Notes: generated from the letters alone by a model not told the origin. A stretch of DNA of 64,000 nucleotides from TK10-74A sp965217625 (GCA_965217625.1 OZ244557.1:434001-498000), one strand, 5' to 3'. Positions 16,198 to 23,714 are shown, counted from the stretch's first letter. Translations and numbers: made by a program.

Positions 16198-16920
16198 TCA
16201 GAACAGGGAGATTCGGTTGGTGTAGGGCCGGCCAGTATGTGTGACGCGCTTCGCGTCGGCGGGAAGCGCGCGAATGGCCCCGAGCTCCGCGTCGAACTGC
16301 TGGAGGTTCCTGTCGCCCTCGATCACACGGCGTCTGGCGCCTGCAACCATATCCGCGACTTGGATCGCGTGCGAGCTGAGAGAGTCCGCATAGTAGACAC
16401 CGGGGTGCAGGGGCAGGCGCTGCGCAGTGACGAAGCTCGCCACGTACTTGCTCGCGTGGGCGTCGAGGTCCTGGCTGGACCAGTCGGAGACGATGAGGCC
16501 CGTCTCGTCCCGTGCGGCGCATTCAACCGCGAAGTGCTCCACGAGCGCGCGGAGTTGGAGCGGCATCGTCGTCCTGAGGGTCATGGCGTGGTGCATCCGG
16601 CTCTTGTCGATGCTGACCGTGTAGACGGTGCACCCGAGTTCGCTGAGGATGCGCACGACCTCGGCAAGGAACCGGCTGTTCTTTGAACGCCTCCACTTGT
16701 TGCGAGTGATTGTCCTCTTGGTCTTGACTTCCCACGTGCCGGGATCGCCGAGGTGCCGGTAGAAGCGAGACTTGGCGCCCCCGATGCGACGGCTGAGCGC
16801 CGGCACGCTCGCGGACGGGATGGCGAAGCCTCCTATGACCACGGCCTTGGAAGGGTCTAGGAGCGCGGGCTTGCCCGAGTCGTCGAGGAACAGCACCGTC
16901 GTGCCCGATGTTCCAGCCAC
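16198..16920 (-). CDS. DUF3800 family protein
   Basis: 240 residues from a GTG at 16920, with GGGAG about six bases upstream; a TTG three bases earlier is possible. The N-terminal VLFLDDSGKPAL and the late YYADSLSSHAIQVADMVAGARRR are the DUF3800 landmarks: an acidic Asp pair near the start and a D-S-x-S...Q-x-A-D segment, in an RNase H-like fold. DUF3800 proteins are frequent on mobile elements and in defence islands, and a nuclease role is suspected but unproven. The next gene upstream on the same strand is an orphan DNA methylase 87 bases away. The two repeat terminators follow. Confidence 0.78.
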   Translation of the reverse strand: MAGTSGTTVLFLDDSGKPALLDPSKAVVIGGFAIPSASVPALSRRIGGAKSRFYRHLGDPGTWEVKTKRTITRNKWRRSKNSRFLAEVVRILSELGCTVYTVSIDKSRMHHAMTLRTTMPLQLRALVEHFAVECAARDETGLIVSDWSSQDLDAHASKYVASFVTAQRLPLHPGVYYADSLSSHAIQVADMVAGARRRVIEGDRNLQQFDAELGAIRALPADAKRVTHTGRPYTNRISLF

Positions 16921-17007
16921 CAAAGCTCCCTACGACCCGGACGGCGCGACCCGCCACCGCCGAAACTGCCTCCGGGGCGCCGAGGTTACGACGTCGCATC
17001 GACCGCC

Positions 17008-17802
17008 CTACGCCTCCGACCGCCGACCCCGATCCTCCCCCAGCCGAGCCTCCGCCAGCGACGCATACTCCTCCGACAACTCCACCAGCACCCAGTCGCG
17101 GCCGTGCCGTTCCGACGCCAGGGCCAGCGTGCCGGCCCCGCCGAACGGGTCGAGGAGCAGGTCCCCCGGCGACGTCCCCACCTGCACCAGCCGCTCGACC
17201 AGCGCCAGCGGCTTCTGCGACGGATGCCGCCCCAGCGACCGCTCCGCCTTCGCCGTGACCGGGAACTCCCACAGGTTGCGCATCTGTTTGTCCCCGTTCA
17301 GCGCCTTCGCCTCCCAGTAGTTGAACGTCCAGCCCGACGCCTTCCCGGGCCCGTCCGGCGTCCCGTTCACCGCCCAGACCAGCTGCTCCGTGCTCTCGGC
17401 CAGCATCCGCGCCGTGATGTTGGGCTGCGCGTTGGGCTTGTACCAGACGATGGAGTTCAGCACGCGCCGGTTCAAGCCCGACTGCAAAATGAAGCCCAGT
17501 TGGTAAATGTTGTGGTACGTCCCGAAGACCAGGATGTTGCCGTTCGGCTTCACGACCCGGCAGACCTCGCGCAGCCACTCGACGTTGAACTGGAAGAACT
17601 CGTCGTCGCCGAAGCGGTCCCACGACTCCGCCATCGTCACGTGCGACGAGAACGCCCAGCCCAGCCCCCGCCGCTTGCTCATGTTGAACGGCGGGTCGGC
17701 GATGCAGTGGTCGATGCACGCGTCGGGCCAGCCGCGCATCGTCGCCAGCGCGTCCCCCTGGATCAGCGAGTTCCGCTTCGGTGCCTGCAATGCGTCGTCC
17801 AT
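17008..17802 (-). CDS. Orphan site-specific DNA methyltransferase
   Basis: 264 residues of the beta-class amino-methyltransferase type: catalytic IADPPFN (35-40), a recognition region containing VWYKPNAQPN, RHPSQKPLALVERL (192-205), and SAM-binding LLLDPFGGAGTLALA (215-229). Either adenine-N6 or cytosine-N4 methylation is possible. No restriction partner is adjacent; the same-strand downstream neighbour is a DUF3800 protein, a candidate but unproven nuclease. The protein is close to the minimal size of the class, which fits phage-type or regulatory methylases. The start MDDALQAPKR fits the usual short N-terminus before IQGDAL. Confidence 0.9.
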   Translation of the reverse strand: MDDALQAPKRNSLIQGDALATMRGWPDACIDHCIADPPFNMSKRRGLGWAFSSHVTMAESWDRFGDDEFFQFNVEWLREVCRVVKPNGNILVFGTYHNIYQLGFILQSGLNRRVLNSIVWYKPNAQPNITARMLAESTEQLVWAVNGTPDGPGKASGWTFNYWEAKALNGDKQMRNLWEFPVTAKAERSLGRHPSQKPLALVERLVQVGTSPGDLLLDPFGGAGTLALASERHGRDWVLVELSEEYASLAEARLGEDRGRRSEA

Positions 17803-17896
17803 GCCTCCATTTGATCACACTCGTGATCCTATGGGAAGGGCCCGCCCTCCCCTACCCTGATCCCCGACCGCCGACCAGACCCGAAAGGCCCCAGCC

Positions 17897-18286
17897 ATGA
17901 CCATCCGCGCCATCGTCGAAATCGTCCTCCGCGTCGCCGACATCGACCGCAGCCTCGGCTTCTACCGCGACACCCTGGGGCTGGAGTTGTTCTCGCCGCC
18001 CGGGCTGCCCGGCAAGTTCCTGCGCGTCGGCGAGAAGGACGGCCTGCCGATGCAGATCGTCCTCGTGCCCGGCGGGCGGCCCGCCCCGGCCGGCAGCGAT
18101 GCGCCTACGGGCCTGCACCACATCGGCCTCGAGGTCGACCCGGCCGATTGGCAGCCCCTGCGCGACCGCCTCAAGGCGGCCGGTCACTCGACCCGCGACG
18201 GCGCGCACCCCTTCATGTCCGTCGACGCCTTCTACCTCGACGACCCCGACGGCAACGAGGTCGAGATCGCCACCCGCCGCCCCTGA
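17897..18286 (+). CDS. VOC-superfamily (glyoxalase-like) protein
   Basis: 129 residues with paired beta-alpha-beta-beta-beta modules: VEIVLRVADIDRSLGFYRDTLGLEL and GLHHIGLEVDPADW, ending in AFYLDDPDGNEVEI. The metal ligands would be the early E/H position, the His of LHHIGLEV and the Glu of NEVEI. Members include glyoxalase I, dioxygenases and resistance proteins; the substrate is not evident. TACCCT at 17853-17858, 38 bases upstream, is a possible -10 box. A copy of the dispersed repeat follows. Confidence 0.85.
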   Translation: MTIRAIVEIVLRVADIDRSLGFYRDTLGLELFSPPGLPGKFLRVGEKDGLPMQIVLVPGGRPAPAGSDAPTGLHHIGLEVDPADWQPLRDRLKAAGHSTRDGAHPFMSVDAFYLDDPDGNEVEIATRRP

Positions 18287-18305
18287 TCTCACTCTCCCTT
18301 CCCTT

Positions 18306-18359
18306 CCGGTCCCCCCTCTCCATCGTTTCAGATGGAGAGGGGGTTAGGGGGTGAGGTCG
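18306..18359 (+). repeat. Dispersed palindromic repeat, copy 2
   Basis: CCCCCTCTCCATC-GTTTCA-GATGGAGAGGGGG followed by TTAGGGGGTGAGGTC, 20 bases after the VOC gene. The 13-bp stem is perfect. Confidence 0.88.
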
Positions 18360-18471
18360 GCGGCATCGCCACCCGCCGGCACTGACCCCCTCCCGCTTGC
18401 CCGCCCGGACCGCTACCCTCCCCAACGGAAGCCCCGGTCGCCCCGCGGCCGGGCCACGCAAAGGAGTCCCC

Positions 18472-18969
18472 ATGGCCGACGAAGTCACCTTCCCCGTCGA
18501 GGCCGGGCACATCATGCTCTTCGCCCGCGCCGTCGGCGACGAGAACCCGATCTACAAGGATGCCGAGTACGCCAAGGCCTCGGAAGTCGGCGGCATCCCC
18601 GCGCCGCCTACGTTCGAGCGCGTCTGGTCGCACTGGGACCCCGACTATTCGCTGCGTCCCAAGCCCGGCGAGCCCTGGTTCGGCTCGGCCGCCGAGCCCA
18701 CCGGCCGCCCGCAGAGCGACGACGACGACGGTGGCGGCAGCGGTCGCGGCCTCCACGCCGAGCAGCGCTACGTCTATCATCGGCCCGTCCTGGCCGGCGA
18801 GACGCTGACGGCCCGCACGCGCCCCGGCAAGACCTGGACGAAGGAGGGCCGCCGGGCCGGCACGATGACCTTCAGCGAGGGGATCATCGAACTCTTCGAC
18901 GAGGCGGGCGAGATCGTTATCACCGCCACCAGCGTCGCCGTCACCACCTCGCGCGCCGTCGACCAGTAG
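18472..18969 (+). CDS. MaoC-type dehydratase N-terminal-like protein (FAS1-like) A
   Basis: 165 residues, MADEVTFPVEAGHIMLFARAVGDENPIYKD..., with AAGGAG seven bases before the ATG. It resembles the N-terminal hotdog half of MaoC/type 2 hydratases (FVEAGHI...F..A.GDENP.Y.D, GG..APPTF, YHRPV.AGETL, KTWTKEGRR). This half usually lacks the catalytic D-x4-H and pairs with a C-terminal MaoC half, which is the next gene. A Ser/Asp/Gly-rich loop sits near residues 80-90. TACCCT at 18414-18419 may be its -10 box. Likely part of an (R)-3-hydroxyacyl-CoA dehydratase or mesaconyl-type hydratase acting on an unknown acyl-CoA. Confidence 0.85.
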   Translation: MADEVTFPVEAGHIMLFARAVGDENPIYKDAEYAKASEVGGIPAPPTFERVWSHWDPDYSLRPKPGEPWFGSAAEPTGRPQSDDDDGGGSGRGLHAEQRYVYHRPVLAGETLTARTRPGKTWTKEGRRAGTMTFSEGIIELFDEAGEIVITATSVAVTTSRAVDQ

Positions 18970-19047
18970 GGTCGCGCCCTGAAGGAACCGATCAGTAAGC
19001 CGCCCACCGGGACACGACCCGCCCGGCCAGCCGAACAGGAGCCCCCG

Positions 19048-19470
19048 ATGTCCCTCAGCGCCAGCAGCCTCGCCGTCGGCGACACGCACAGCGAAGTCGT
19101 CGTCGAGAACCTCAGCCGCACCCAGATCGTGCAGTACGCCGGCGCCTCCGGCGACTACAACCCCATCCACACCGACACGCCCTTCACCAAGGAGATCGCC
19201 GGCTACCCCAGCGTCTTCGCCCACGGCATGCTGAGCATGGGCATGACCGGCAAGATGCTGACCAACTACGTCGGCGACGGCCGCCTGACCGCCTTCGGCG
19301 TGCGCTTCACCCGCCAGGTCTTCCCCGGCGCGACGCTGACCGCCACCGCGACGGTGGAGGCCCTGCGCGAGGAGGACGGGCAGCGCTTCGTCGACCTCGC
19401 CGTCTCGACCACCAACCAGGACGGCCAGGAGGTCTGCAAGGGCGACGCCTCGGCCCGCGTCGACCCGTAG
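19048..19470 (+). CDS. MaoC-type dehydratase, catalytic half
   Basis: 140 residues. The hydratase-2 motif is present: QYAGASGDYNPIHTD (catalytic Asp and His), PSVFAHGMLSMGM, FTRQVFPGATLT. This is the active hotdog fold of an (R)-specific enoyl-CoA hydratase. An AACAGGAGC sequence precedes the ATG. It lies 78 bases after FAS1-like gene A and 16 bases before FAS1-like gene B, so it could pair with either to form alternative heterodimers. Confidence 0.9.
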   Translation: MSLSASSLAVGDTHSEVVVENLSRTQIVQYAGASGDYNPIHTDTPFTKEIAGYPSVFAHGMLSMGMTGKMLTNYVGDGRLTAFGVRFTRQVFPGATLTATATVEALREEDGQRFVDLAVSTTNQDGQEVCKGDASARVDP

Positions 19471-19486
19471 CCCCGGGAGCCCGCCG

Positions 19487-19975
19487 ATGCCCGACGACCT
19501 CACCTTCCCCGTCGAAGCGGGGCACATCATGCGCTTCGCCGCCGCCATCGGCGACGAGAACCCCATCTACCGCGACGCCGCCCACGCCCGGGCGACCGAG
19601 CCCGGCGGCGTCATCGCGCCGCCTACCTACGCGATGGTCTCCACCCACTTCGATCCCGACATCGCGCGCCCCCTCCCCGGCCGCCCTTGGCGCGGATCCG
19701 GCGCCGAGCCCACCGGCACTCCCGCCGGCGCCGGGACCGGGGACAGCGCTCGCGGCCTCCACGCCGAGCAGCGCTTCGTCTACCACCGCCCCGTCCGCGC
19801 CGGCGAGACGCTCAGCGTCCGTAAGCGCCCCGGCAACACATGGACGAAGGAGGGCCGCCGCGGCGGCGCGCTGAGCTTCGAGGAGACGATCAGCGAGTTC
19901 TTCGACGAGGCGGGCAACGTCGTCATCACGGCCACGATGGTGAGCGTCATCACCTCGCGCGTCGTCGATCAGTAG
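19487..19975 (+). CDS. MaoC-type dehydratase N-terminal-like protein (FAS1-like) B
   Basis: 162 residues and an evident paralogue of the 18472-18969 product: MPDDLTFPVEAGHIMRFAAAIGDENPIYRD, APPTYAMVSTHFDPD, GLHAEQRFVYHRPVRAGETL, NTWTKEGRRGGALSFEE, ending TSRVVDQ (versus TSRAVDQ). It follows the catalytic MaoC gene by 16 bases with GGGAG upstream. The gene order N-half, catalytic half, N-half suggests the N-half was duplicated around one catalytic partner. Confidence 0.85.
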   Translation: MPDDLTFPVEAGHIMRFAAAIGDENPIYRDAAHARATEPGGVIAPPTYAMVSTHFDPDIARPLPGRPWRGSGAEPTGTPAGAGTGDSARGLHAEQRFVYHRPVRAGETLSVRKRPGNTWTKEGRRGGALSFEETISEFFDEAGNVVITATMVSVITSRVVDQ

Positions 19976-20013
19976 GGGGCGCTCCGATAAACAGCGCCCG
20001 TGGGGTCGGTGCC

Positions 20014-20268
20014 CTAGGCCAGCGCCACCACGATCCCCGCGATGGCCGCCACGACCACGGCCGCGAGGGCGACGCCGAACGTCACTAATCGCCACGTCTG
20101 CGCATGGAGGGCTTCGTGGAGTTCGGCGCGGAGCAATTGCACGTCTTCCCGTATCGCGAGCCCACCCACGGCGGCCTCGACTTCGTCCGAAACGGTGAGC
20201 GCCAGTTCACGCGGCGCTCCCGCATCCACCATCCGTCTCGTCATGCGCTCCACGTCGAATGTGGTCAT
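20014..20268 (-). CDS. CCDC90-like coiled-coil membrane protein A
   Basis: 84 residues: a helical N-terminus MTTFDVERMTRRMVDAGAPRELALTVSDEVEAAVGGLAIREDVQLLRAELHEAL, then one C-terminal transmembrane helix (LVTFGVALAAVVVAAIAGIVVALA). The layout (FDxxxxxRRLxxAG...A..ADEV...LATR.DL...RAE) is that of DUF1640/CCDC90-type proteins. Two paralogues follow on the same strand. Function unknown; tail-anchored coiled coils of this kind form membrane-attached oligomers. Confidence 0.7.
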   Translation of the reverse strand: MTTFDVERMTRRMVDAGAPRELALTVSDEVEAAVGGLAIREDVQLLRAELHEALHAQTWRLVTFGVALAAVVVAAIAGIVVALA

Positions 20269-20275
20269 GCGGCGA

Positions 20276-20722
20276 TCAGGCCAGCTTCACGATTGCCACG
20301 GCGATGCCGGCAACGCCGACCCCGAAGGCCCCGAGTTGGAGCGCGAGGACGCGGAGTTCCTTCTGGAAGTCGGCCCGGAGGGACTGCAAGTCCACGCGGA
20401 AAGCTGCCAACTCCGCCCGGATCTCGGCCTGGAAGGTCTGCATGTCGGCCCGCATCTCGGCCTGGAAGGTCTGCATGTCGGCCCGCATCTCGGCCTGGAA
20501 GGCCTGCATGTCGGCCCGGAAGGCCTGCATGTCCGCCCGCATCTCGGCTCGGAAGGCCTGCATGTCCGCCCGCATCTCGGCCCGGAAGACCTCCAGGTCC
20601 GACCGTGTGGCGAGCCCAGAAACGGCGCCATTGACCTCGTCCGCCGCAGCCTCCGCCAGATCCTCGCTGGCCCCCGCCGCCTGCAGCCGTCTCGCCATGC
20701 GTCCCGGATCGAATTCCGCCAT
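20276..20722 (-). CDS. CCDC90-like protein B with 11-residue repeats
   Basis: 148 residues. Same head as its neighbour (MAEFDPGRMARRLQAAGASEDLAEAAADEVNGA...LATRSDLE), then a rod of 11-residue repeats FRAEMRADMQA / FQAEMRADMQT (about residues 45-110) with one 7-residue unit, and a C-terminal membrane helix (LGAFGVGVAGIAVAIVKLA). Eleven-residue periodicity gives a slightly right-handed coiled coil. It starts 555 bases upstream of paralogue A's start and ends eight bases before it. Repeat number probably varies between strains because the DNA repeats are near identical. Confidence 0.75.
   Translation of the reverse strand: MAEFDPGRMARRLQAAGASEDLAEAAADEVNGAVSGLATRSDLEVFRAEMRADMQAFRAEMRADMQAFRADMQAFQAEMRADMQTFQAEMRADMQTFQAEIRAELAAFRVDLQSLRADFQKELRVLALQLGAFGVGVAGIAVAIVKLA
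20398..20597 (-). repeat. 33-bp coding tandem repeats of protein B
   Basis: Plus-strand unit GCCCGCATCTCGGCC then TGGAAGGTCTGCATGTCG recurs about six times, one unit shortened to 21 bases. It encodes the coiled-coil repeats rather than being a CRISPR or satellite: all lengths keep the frame. Confidence 0.85.
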
Positions 20723-20855
20723 GCCGCGATCTTAGCAGAACGCGGAGCCGCCCTCGCGCGGACGGCGCTCCGCGGACGGCGCTCCGCGGCAAGCCCGCTT
20801 GCGCGGCCAGCTGAGGCCCGAGAGGAATCGGGCGATGGGCCACGGCGACTCGGAG

Positions 20856-21035
20856 TCAGGCCAGCTTCACGATGGCCACGGCGATGCCGGCCAGGCCGAC
20901 CCCGAAGGCTCCGAGTCGGAGCGCGAAGATGCGCAGTTCCTTCCGGAGGTCCACCCGCAGGGCCTGCATGTCCGCACGCATCTCGGCCCCGAAGACCTCC
21001 GGGTCCGACCGTGTGGCGACGCCGGAGTCCGCCAT
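20856..21035 (-). CDS. CCDC90-like protein C, short paralogue
   Basis: 59 residues: MADSGVATRSDPEVFGAEMRADMQALRV..., then the same membrane tail as protein B (LGAFGVGLAGIAVAIVKLA). It lacks the conserved FDxxRMxRR head and keeps one repeat only, so it is a truncated duplicate. No strong ribosome site. It may be a decaying copy or a short interfering partner of protein B. Confidence 0.55.
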   Translation of the reverse strand: MADSGVATRSDPEVFGAEMRADMQALRVDLRKELRIFALRLGAFGVGLAGIAVAIVKLA

Positions 21036-21080
21036 GCGCCGATCCTAGCAGAGGGGGGACGCGCCTCCTCGCGGGGTCGC

Positions 21081-21236
21081 CCCGACAAGCACCGCGCCCG
21101 CGGCGTCGAGGCGCGCGTGGCGGAGCTCCACGCCATCGGGCACCGCTTCGCCTACGCCCTCGCCGACGCCGCCGGCGAGCCCCTCCTCTTCAAGGGCGGC
21201 GACTTCGCCCGCACGGACATCGAAGCCGCACCCTGA
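21081..21236 (+). pseudogene. VapC-type PIN toxin, C-terminal remnant
   Basis: The frame ends HRFAYALADAAGEPLLFKGGDFARTDIEAAP, which matches the C-terminus of VapC toxins (FAYALAxxxGEPLLFKGDDFxxTDIxxA). The upstream half of the PIN domain, with the first acidic residues, is missing; preceding sequence is the antisense of the CCDC90-like genes. No start codon or antitoxin is visible, so this is a fragment. Confidence 0.7.
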
Positions 21237-21300
21237 CGCCCAAGTGCGCACAACGGCCGGCACGCTAGCCTTGACCACGCGAGGGAAGGTGGCGGGAGCA

Positions 21301-21993
21301 GTGTTGCGCCGCTTCATACGGAACTTCGAGGGCAAGACGCCCGCGCCCGCACCGACCGACCGGGGCGCGGGCGCTCCGATACCGCGACGCCGGCCCAGTT
21401 GCTTGGACGACGGCCATCGGGACGCCTCCGTCTTGGCGCAGGAGGTTCTGGCAACCTCGCCCGTCATCTTCGACACCGAGACCACGGGACTCGGCGGCAA
21501 CGACCAGATCGTCGAGATCTCCTGCGTCTCCGCCACCGGCGAAGTGCTGCTCGACTCGCTGGTCCGGCCGTCGTGCCCGGTGTCGGCGGGCGCGCGGGGG
21601 GTCCACGGCATCAGCGACGCCGACTTGGCGGACGCGCCTTCGATCACGGAGTTGATGCCCCGGCTGCACGAGGTCTTCGACGATCGAAACGCGCTGGCGT
21701 ACAACTTCGACTTCGACCGCCGCTTCGTGGCGCAGACGCTGGCGGCCGCGGGCATCGAGTGGCCCGCGGCGTGGCAGCATTGGCGGGAGCCGCCGGCCCG
21801 CTACTGCATCATGCGGCTCTACGCGCGATTCTTCGGCGCGCAAGACGGGTATCACCGGGACGCCAAGTGGCAGAAGCTGGGCAACGCCCTGTCGCAGTGC
21901 GGGCTTGAGACCGACGACTCGCTGCATCACGCGCTGGCCGATGCGCGAGCGGCGCTCATGGTGCTGGAGCACATGGCAAGCCAGCGAAGGTAG
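21301..21993 (+). CDS. DEDDh 3'-5' exonuclease (DnaQ/RNase T-like)
   Basis: About 230 residues. The exonuclease domain has Exo I IFDTETTGLGGNDQIVEIS, Exo II YNFDFDRRF and Exo III HHALADARAALMVLEHM, giving D-E-D-H-D metal and general-base residues. VHGISDADLADAP between them is typical of DnaQ-like enzymes. It degrades DNA or RNA from the 3' end; it is not attached to a polymerase or helicase, so a repair or RNA-processing role is likely. The N-terminal 50 residues are disordered. The start is uncertain: GTG 21301 has GGGAG just before it, TTG 21304 has better spacing, and GTG 21244 would extend it by 19 residues. Confidence 0.85.
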   Translation: MLRRFIRNFEGKTPAPAPTDRGAGAPIPRRRPSCLDDGHRDASVLAQEVLATSPVIFDTETTGLGGNDQIVEISCVSATGEVLLDSLVRPSCPVSAGARGVHGISDADLADAPSITELMPRLHEVFDDRNALAYNFDFDRRFVAQTLAAAGIEWPAAWQHWREPPARYCIMRLYARFFGAQDGYHRDAKWQKLGNALSQCGLETDDSLHHALADARAALMVLEHMASQRR

Positions 21994-22032
21994 GCGAGCA
22001 GCGCGCTCGTCCGCCCCCGCAGGCCGTCCCCC

Positions 22033-22266
22033 TCACCCCTCCCGCGACATCGCGACCGGGCCCTCGGACCCCCGGCCCCGCACCGTCGCCGACGCCTCCT
22101 GGTTCCGCACCCAGAACACCAGCCCGTCGTCGCCGAACGTCTGCGCCGTGCCCCGGAAGCTCACCGCCGGCGTCCCCTCCGGCGTCACCGCGCACACCAC
22201 GATGGGGTGGCCGTCGTCCAGCGCCCCGTTGATATCCGCCCGCATCTGCGCGTCGAACCGGATCAT
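22033..22266 (-). pseudogene. Pyridoxamine-oxidase-like (PPOX) protein, N-terminal remnant
   Basis: 77 residues, MIRFDAQMRADINGALDDGHPIVVCAVTPEGTPAVSFRGTAQTFGDDGLVFWVRNQEASAT..., matching the first half of split-barrel flavin/F420-binding proteins (DGxP.VSFRG...DD.L.FW.RN). Normal length is about 130-150; the frame stops soon after the first beta-sheet, next to the exonuclease gene. Probably truncated by the rearrangement that left other fragments here, though a short functional form cannot be excluded. Confidence 0.6.
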
Positions 22267-22292
22267 CGCTCCGCCTCCGTGCTGCCCGGGCA

Positions 22293-22376
22293 GCCTACCC
22301 CCTGGCCTTCCGGATCGCCGCCCTCTTCGAGCGCCCCATCGAGCGCATCTTCCACCCCTCCCCCGCCGACGGCTGA
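22293..22376 (+). pseudogene. XRE-type regulator, C-terminal remnant
   Basis: In-frame translation AYPLAFRIAALFERPIERIF then HPSPADG and a stop. This matches the last helix of short XRE/Cro regulators (SLxLAFRIARLFGxPIExIFxP). No upstream DNA-binding helices or start codon are present. Confidence 0.65.
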
Positions 22377-22382
22377 GCCGCC

Positions 22383-22748
22383 CTAGACGACGGTCATCAG
22401 CTCCAGCAGGTGCCCGTCGGGGTCGCGGAAGTAGACGCCGCGGCCGCCCTTGCGGCTGTTCGTGCGCATGTCCGTCGCCGACCGCGGCCCGCTGCCGTAG
22501 GCGATCGACTCGGCCCGCACGCGCCCGAAGATCTGCTCGAACGTCGCCTCGTCGACGTGGAACGCGTAGTGGTGCGACTCGAAGGACTCCTCGTCCGCGA
22601 AGTCCAGCGTCAGCGTCGCGTTCACCTGCACCGGCGCGAAGTGGCCCGACCGCCGCCGGAACGTCAGCCCGAAGATGCGCGCGAAGAACTCCGCCGCCGC
22701 GACCTTGTCCCGCGCCGGCACGATCGTGTGGTTCAGTTCGATCGGCAT
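22383..22748 (-). CDS. VOC-superfamily (glyoxalase-like) protein
   Basis: 121 residues: MPIELNHTIVPARDKVAAAEFFARIFGL (first module), then HHYAFHVDEATFEQIFGRV and GRGVYFRDPDGHLLELMTVV. Metal ligands are likely the His of LNHTIV, the His of YAFHVD and the Glu of LLELMT. Enzymatic function unspecified. An AT-rich 8-bp inverted repeat (22813-22844) lies about 65 bases upstream of its start and could be an operator for it. Confidence 0.85.
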   Translation of the reverse strand: MPIELNHTIVPARDKVAAAEFFARIFGLTFRRRSGHFAPVQVNATLTLDFADEESFESHHYAFHVDEATFEQIFGRVRAESIAYGSGPRSATDMRTNSRKGGRGVYFRDPDGHLLELMTVV

Positions 22749-22812
22749 CGCGACCCCCTCCCGTCCGAGCTTACACCGGTCCTAGATCCCCCTCCTCCTG
22801 GCGCGAGCATCC

Positions 22813-22844
22813 TTATTATCGATTAGGCTGCTAACAGATAATAA
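22813..22844. promoter_or_regulatory. AT-rich inverted repeat, possible operator
   Basis: TTATTATC (22813-22820), 16 bases, then GATAATAA (22837-22844): a perfect 8-bp inverted repeat in otherwise GC-rich DNA, between the VOC gene and the end of the pyr operon. Geometry resembles a dimeric-repressor site; no regulator gene is adjacent. Confidence 0.5.
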
Positions 22845-22880
22845 TGGACATCGCTATTTTCGCTTACGCCAACAAGCATC

Positions 22881-22936
22881 CCCTCCGGTCCCCCCTCTCC
22901 ATCGTCCAGATGGAGAGGGGGTTAGGGGGTGAGGTT
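22881..22936 (+). repeat. Dispersed palindromic repeat, copy 3
   Basis: CCCCCTCTCCATC-GTCCA-GATGGAGAGGGGG then TTAGGGGGTGAGGTT. It ends one base from the pyrK stop codon, so it is the 3' end of the pyr operon and may act as its terminator. Confidence 0.88.
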
Positions 22937-22937
22937 C

Positions 22938-23714
22938 CTAGAACACGTCCAGGAGCTCGAAGCGGGGGCCCTCCCGACAGCAAAGGCGGACGCCGCGCTT
23001 CGTGAAGACGGCGCAGCCGTAGCAAATGCCGGTGCCGCAGGCCATCTCGGTCTCCATCAGCACCTGCACCGACCGACCCATGCCGTCGGCGCGCACGACC
23101 GACGCCATGCTGCGGAACATCGGCGTCGGACCGCAGGCCAGCGACTGATCGGCCCAGGGCAGGTACTCGGCGAAGAGGTCCGTCACCAGCCCGCGACGGC
23201 CCAGCCCCCCGTCCTCCGTCGCGACGGCGTACTCGACCTCGGGCGGCAGCAGCTCGGCCGGGTAGACGCCCGACGCCGTCCGCGCGCCGACGCACAGCAC
23301 CAGCGTGCGCTCCCGGCCCAGCTGCTCGTCGGCCAGCGCGACCAGCGGCGCGACCCCCACCCCACCCCCCACCAGCAGCAGGTTGCGGGCACCCCTGCGC
23401 ACCTCGAAGCCGCGCCCCAGCGGCCCGGTCATGCGCGACACCGCGCCCACCGGCTGCGACGCCATCAGCGCCGTCGCCTCGCCGATGACCGTGTAGAGCA
23501 GCGCGAACTGCCGCTCGCCGCCGCGCTCGCGGAAGCGGTAGTAGGAGAACGCGCGCGGGAGGAAGGGGTCCATCCCCTCGGCCGGCTGCACCATCACGAA
23601 CTGGCCCGGCTGCGCCCCCCGGCAGACGGCCTCGCCCGCGTACCAGGTGACGAACGTGCCGGGGTAGATCTCCCCGGTCTCCAGCACCTCCGCCTCGGCC
23701 TGCTGCACCGTCAC
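22938..23714 (-). CDS. pyrK: Dihydroorotate dehydrogenase electron-transfer subunit
   Basis: 258 residues of the ferredoxin-reductase type: an FAD-binding barrel with PRAFSYYRF, an NAD-binding domain with LLLVGGGVGVAPLVALA, and a C-terminal [2Fe-2S] site METEMACGTGICYGCAVF followed by VRLCCREGP. This subunit passes electrons from PyrD's FMN to NAD. It is the last gene of the pyr operon; its GTG start overlaps the carB stop by four bases. Its catalytic partner pyrD is at 6423-7382, not in the operon. Confidence 0.93.
   Translation of the reverse strand: MTVQQAEAEVLETGEIYPGTFVTWYAGEAVCRGAQPGQFVMVQPAEGMDPFLPRAFSYYRFRERGGERQFALLYTVIGEATALMASQPVGAVSRMTGPLGRGFEVRRGARNLLLVGGGVGVAPLVALADEQLGRERTLVLCVGARTASGVYPAELLPPEVEYAVATEDGGLGRRGLVTDLFAEYLPWADQSLACGPTPMFRSMASVVRADGMGRSVQVLMETEMACGTGICYGCAVFTKRGVRLCCREGPRFELLDVF

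Noticed and set aside
20398..20597. CRISPR-like regular repeats
   Set aside because: The units are contiguous, all lengths keep frame and encode a coiled coil; no spacers.
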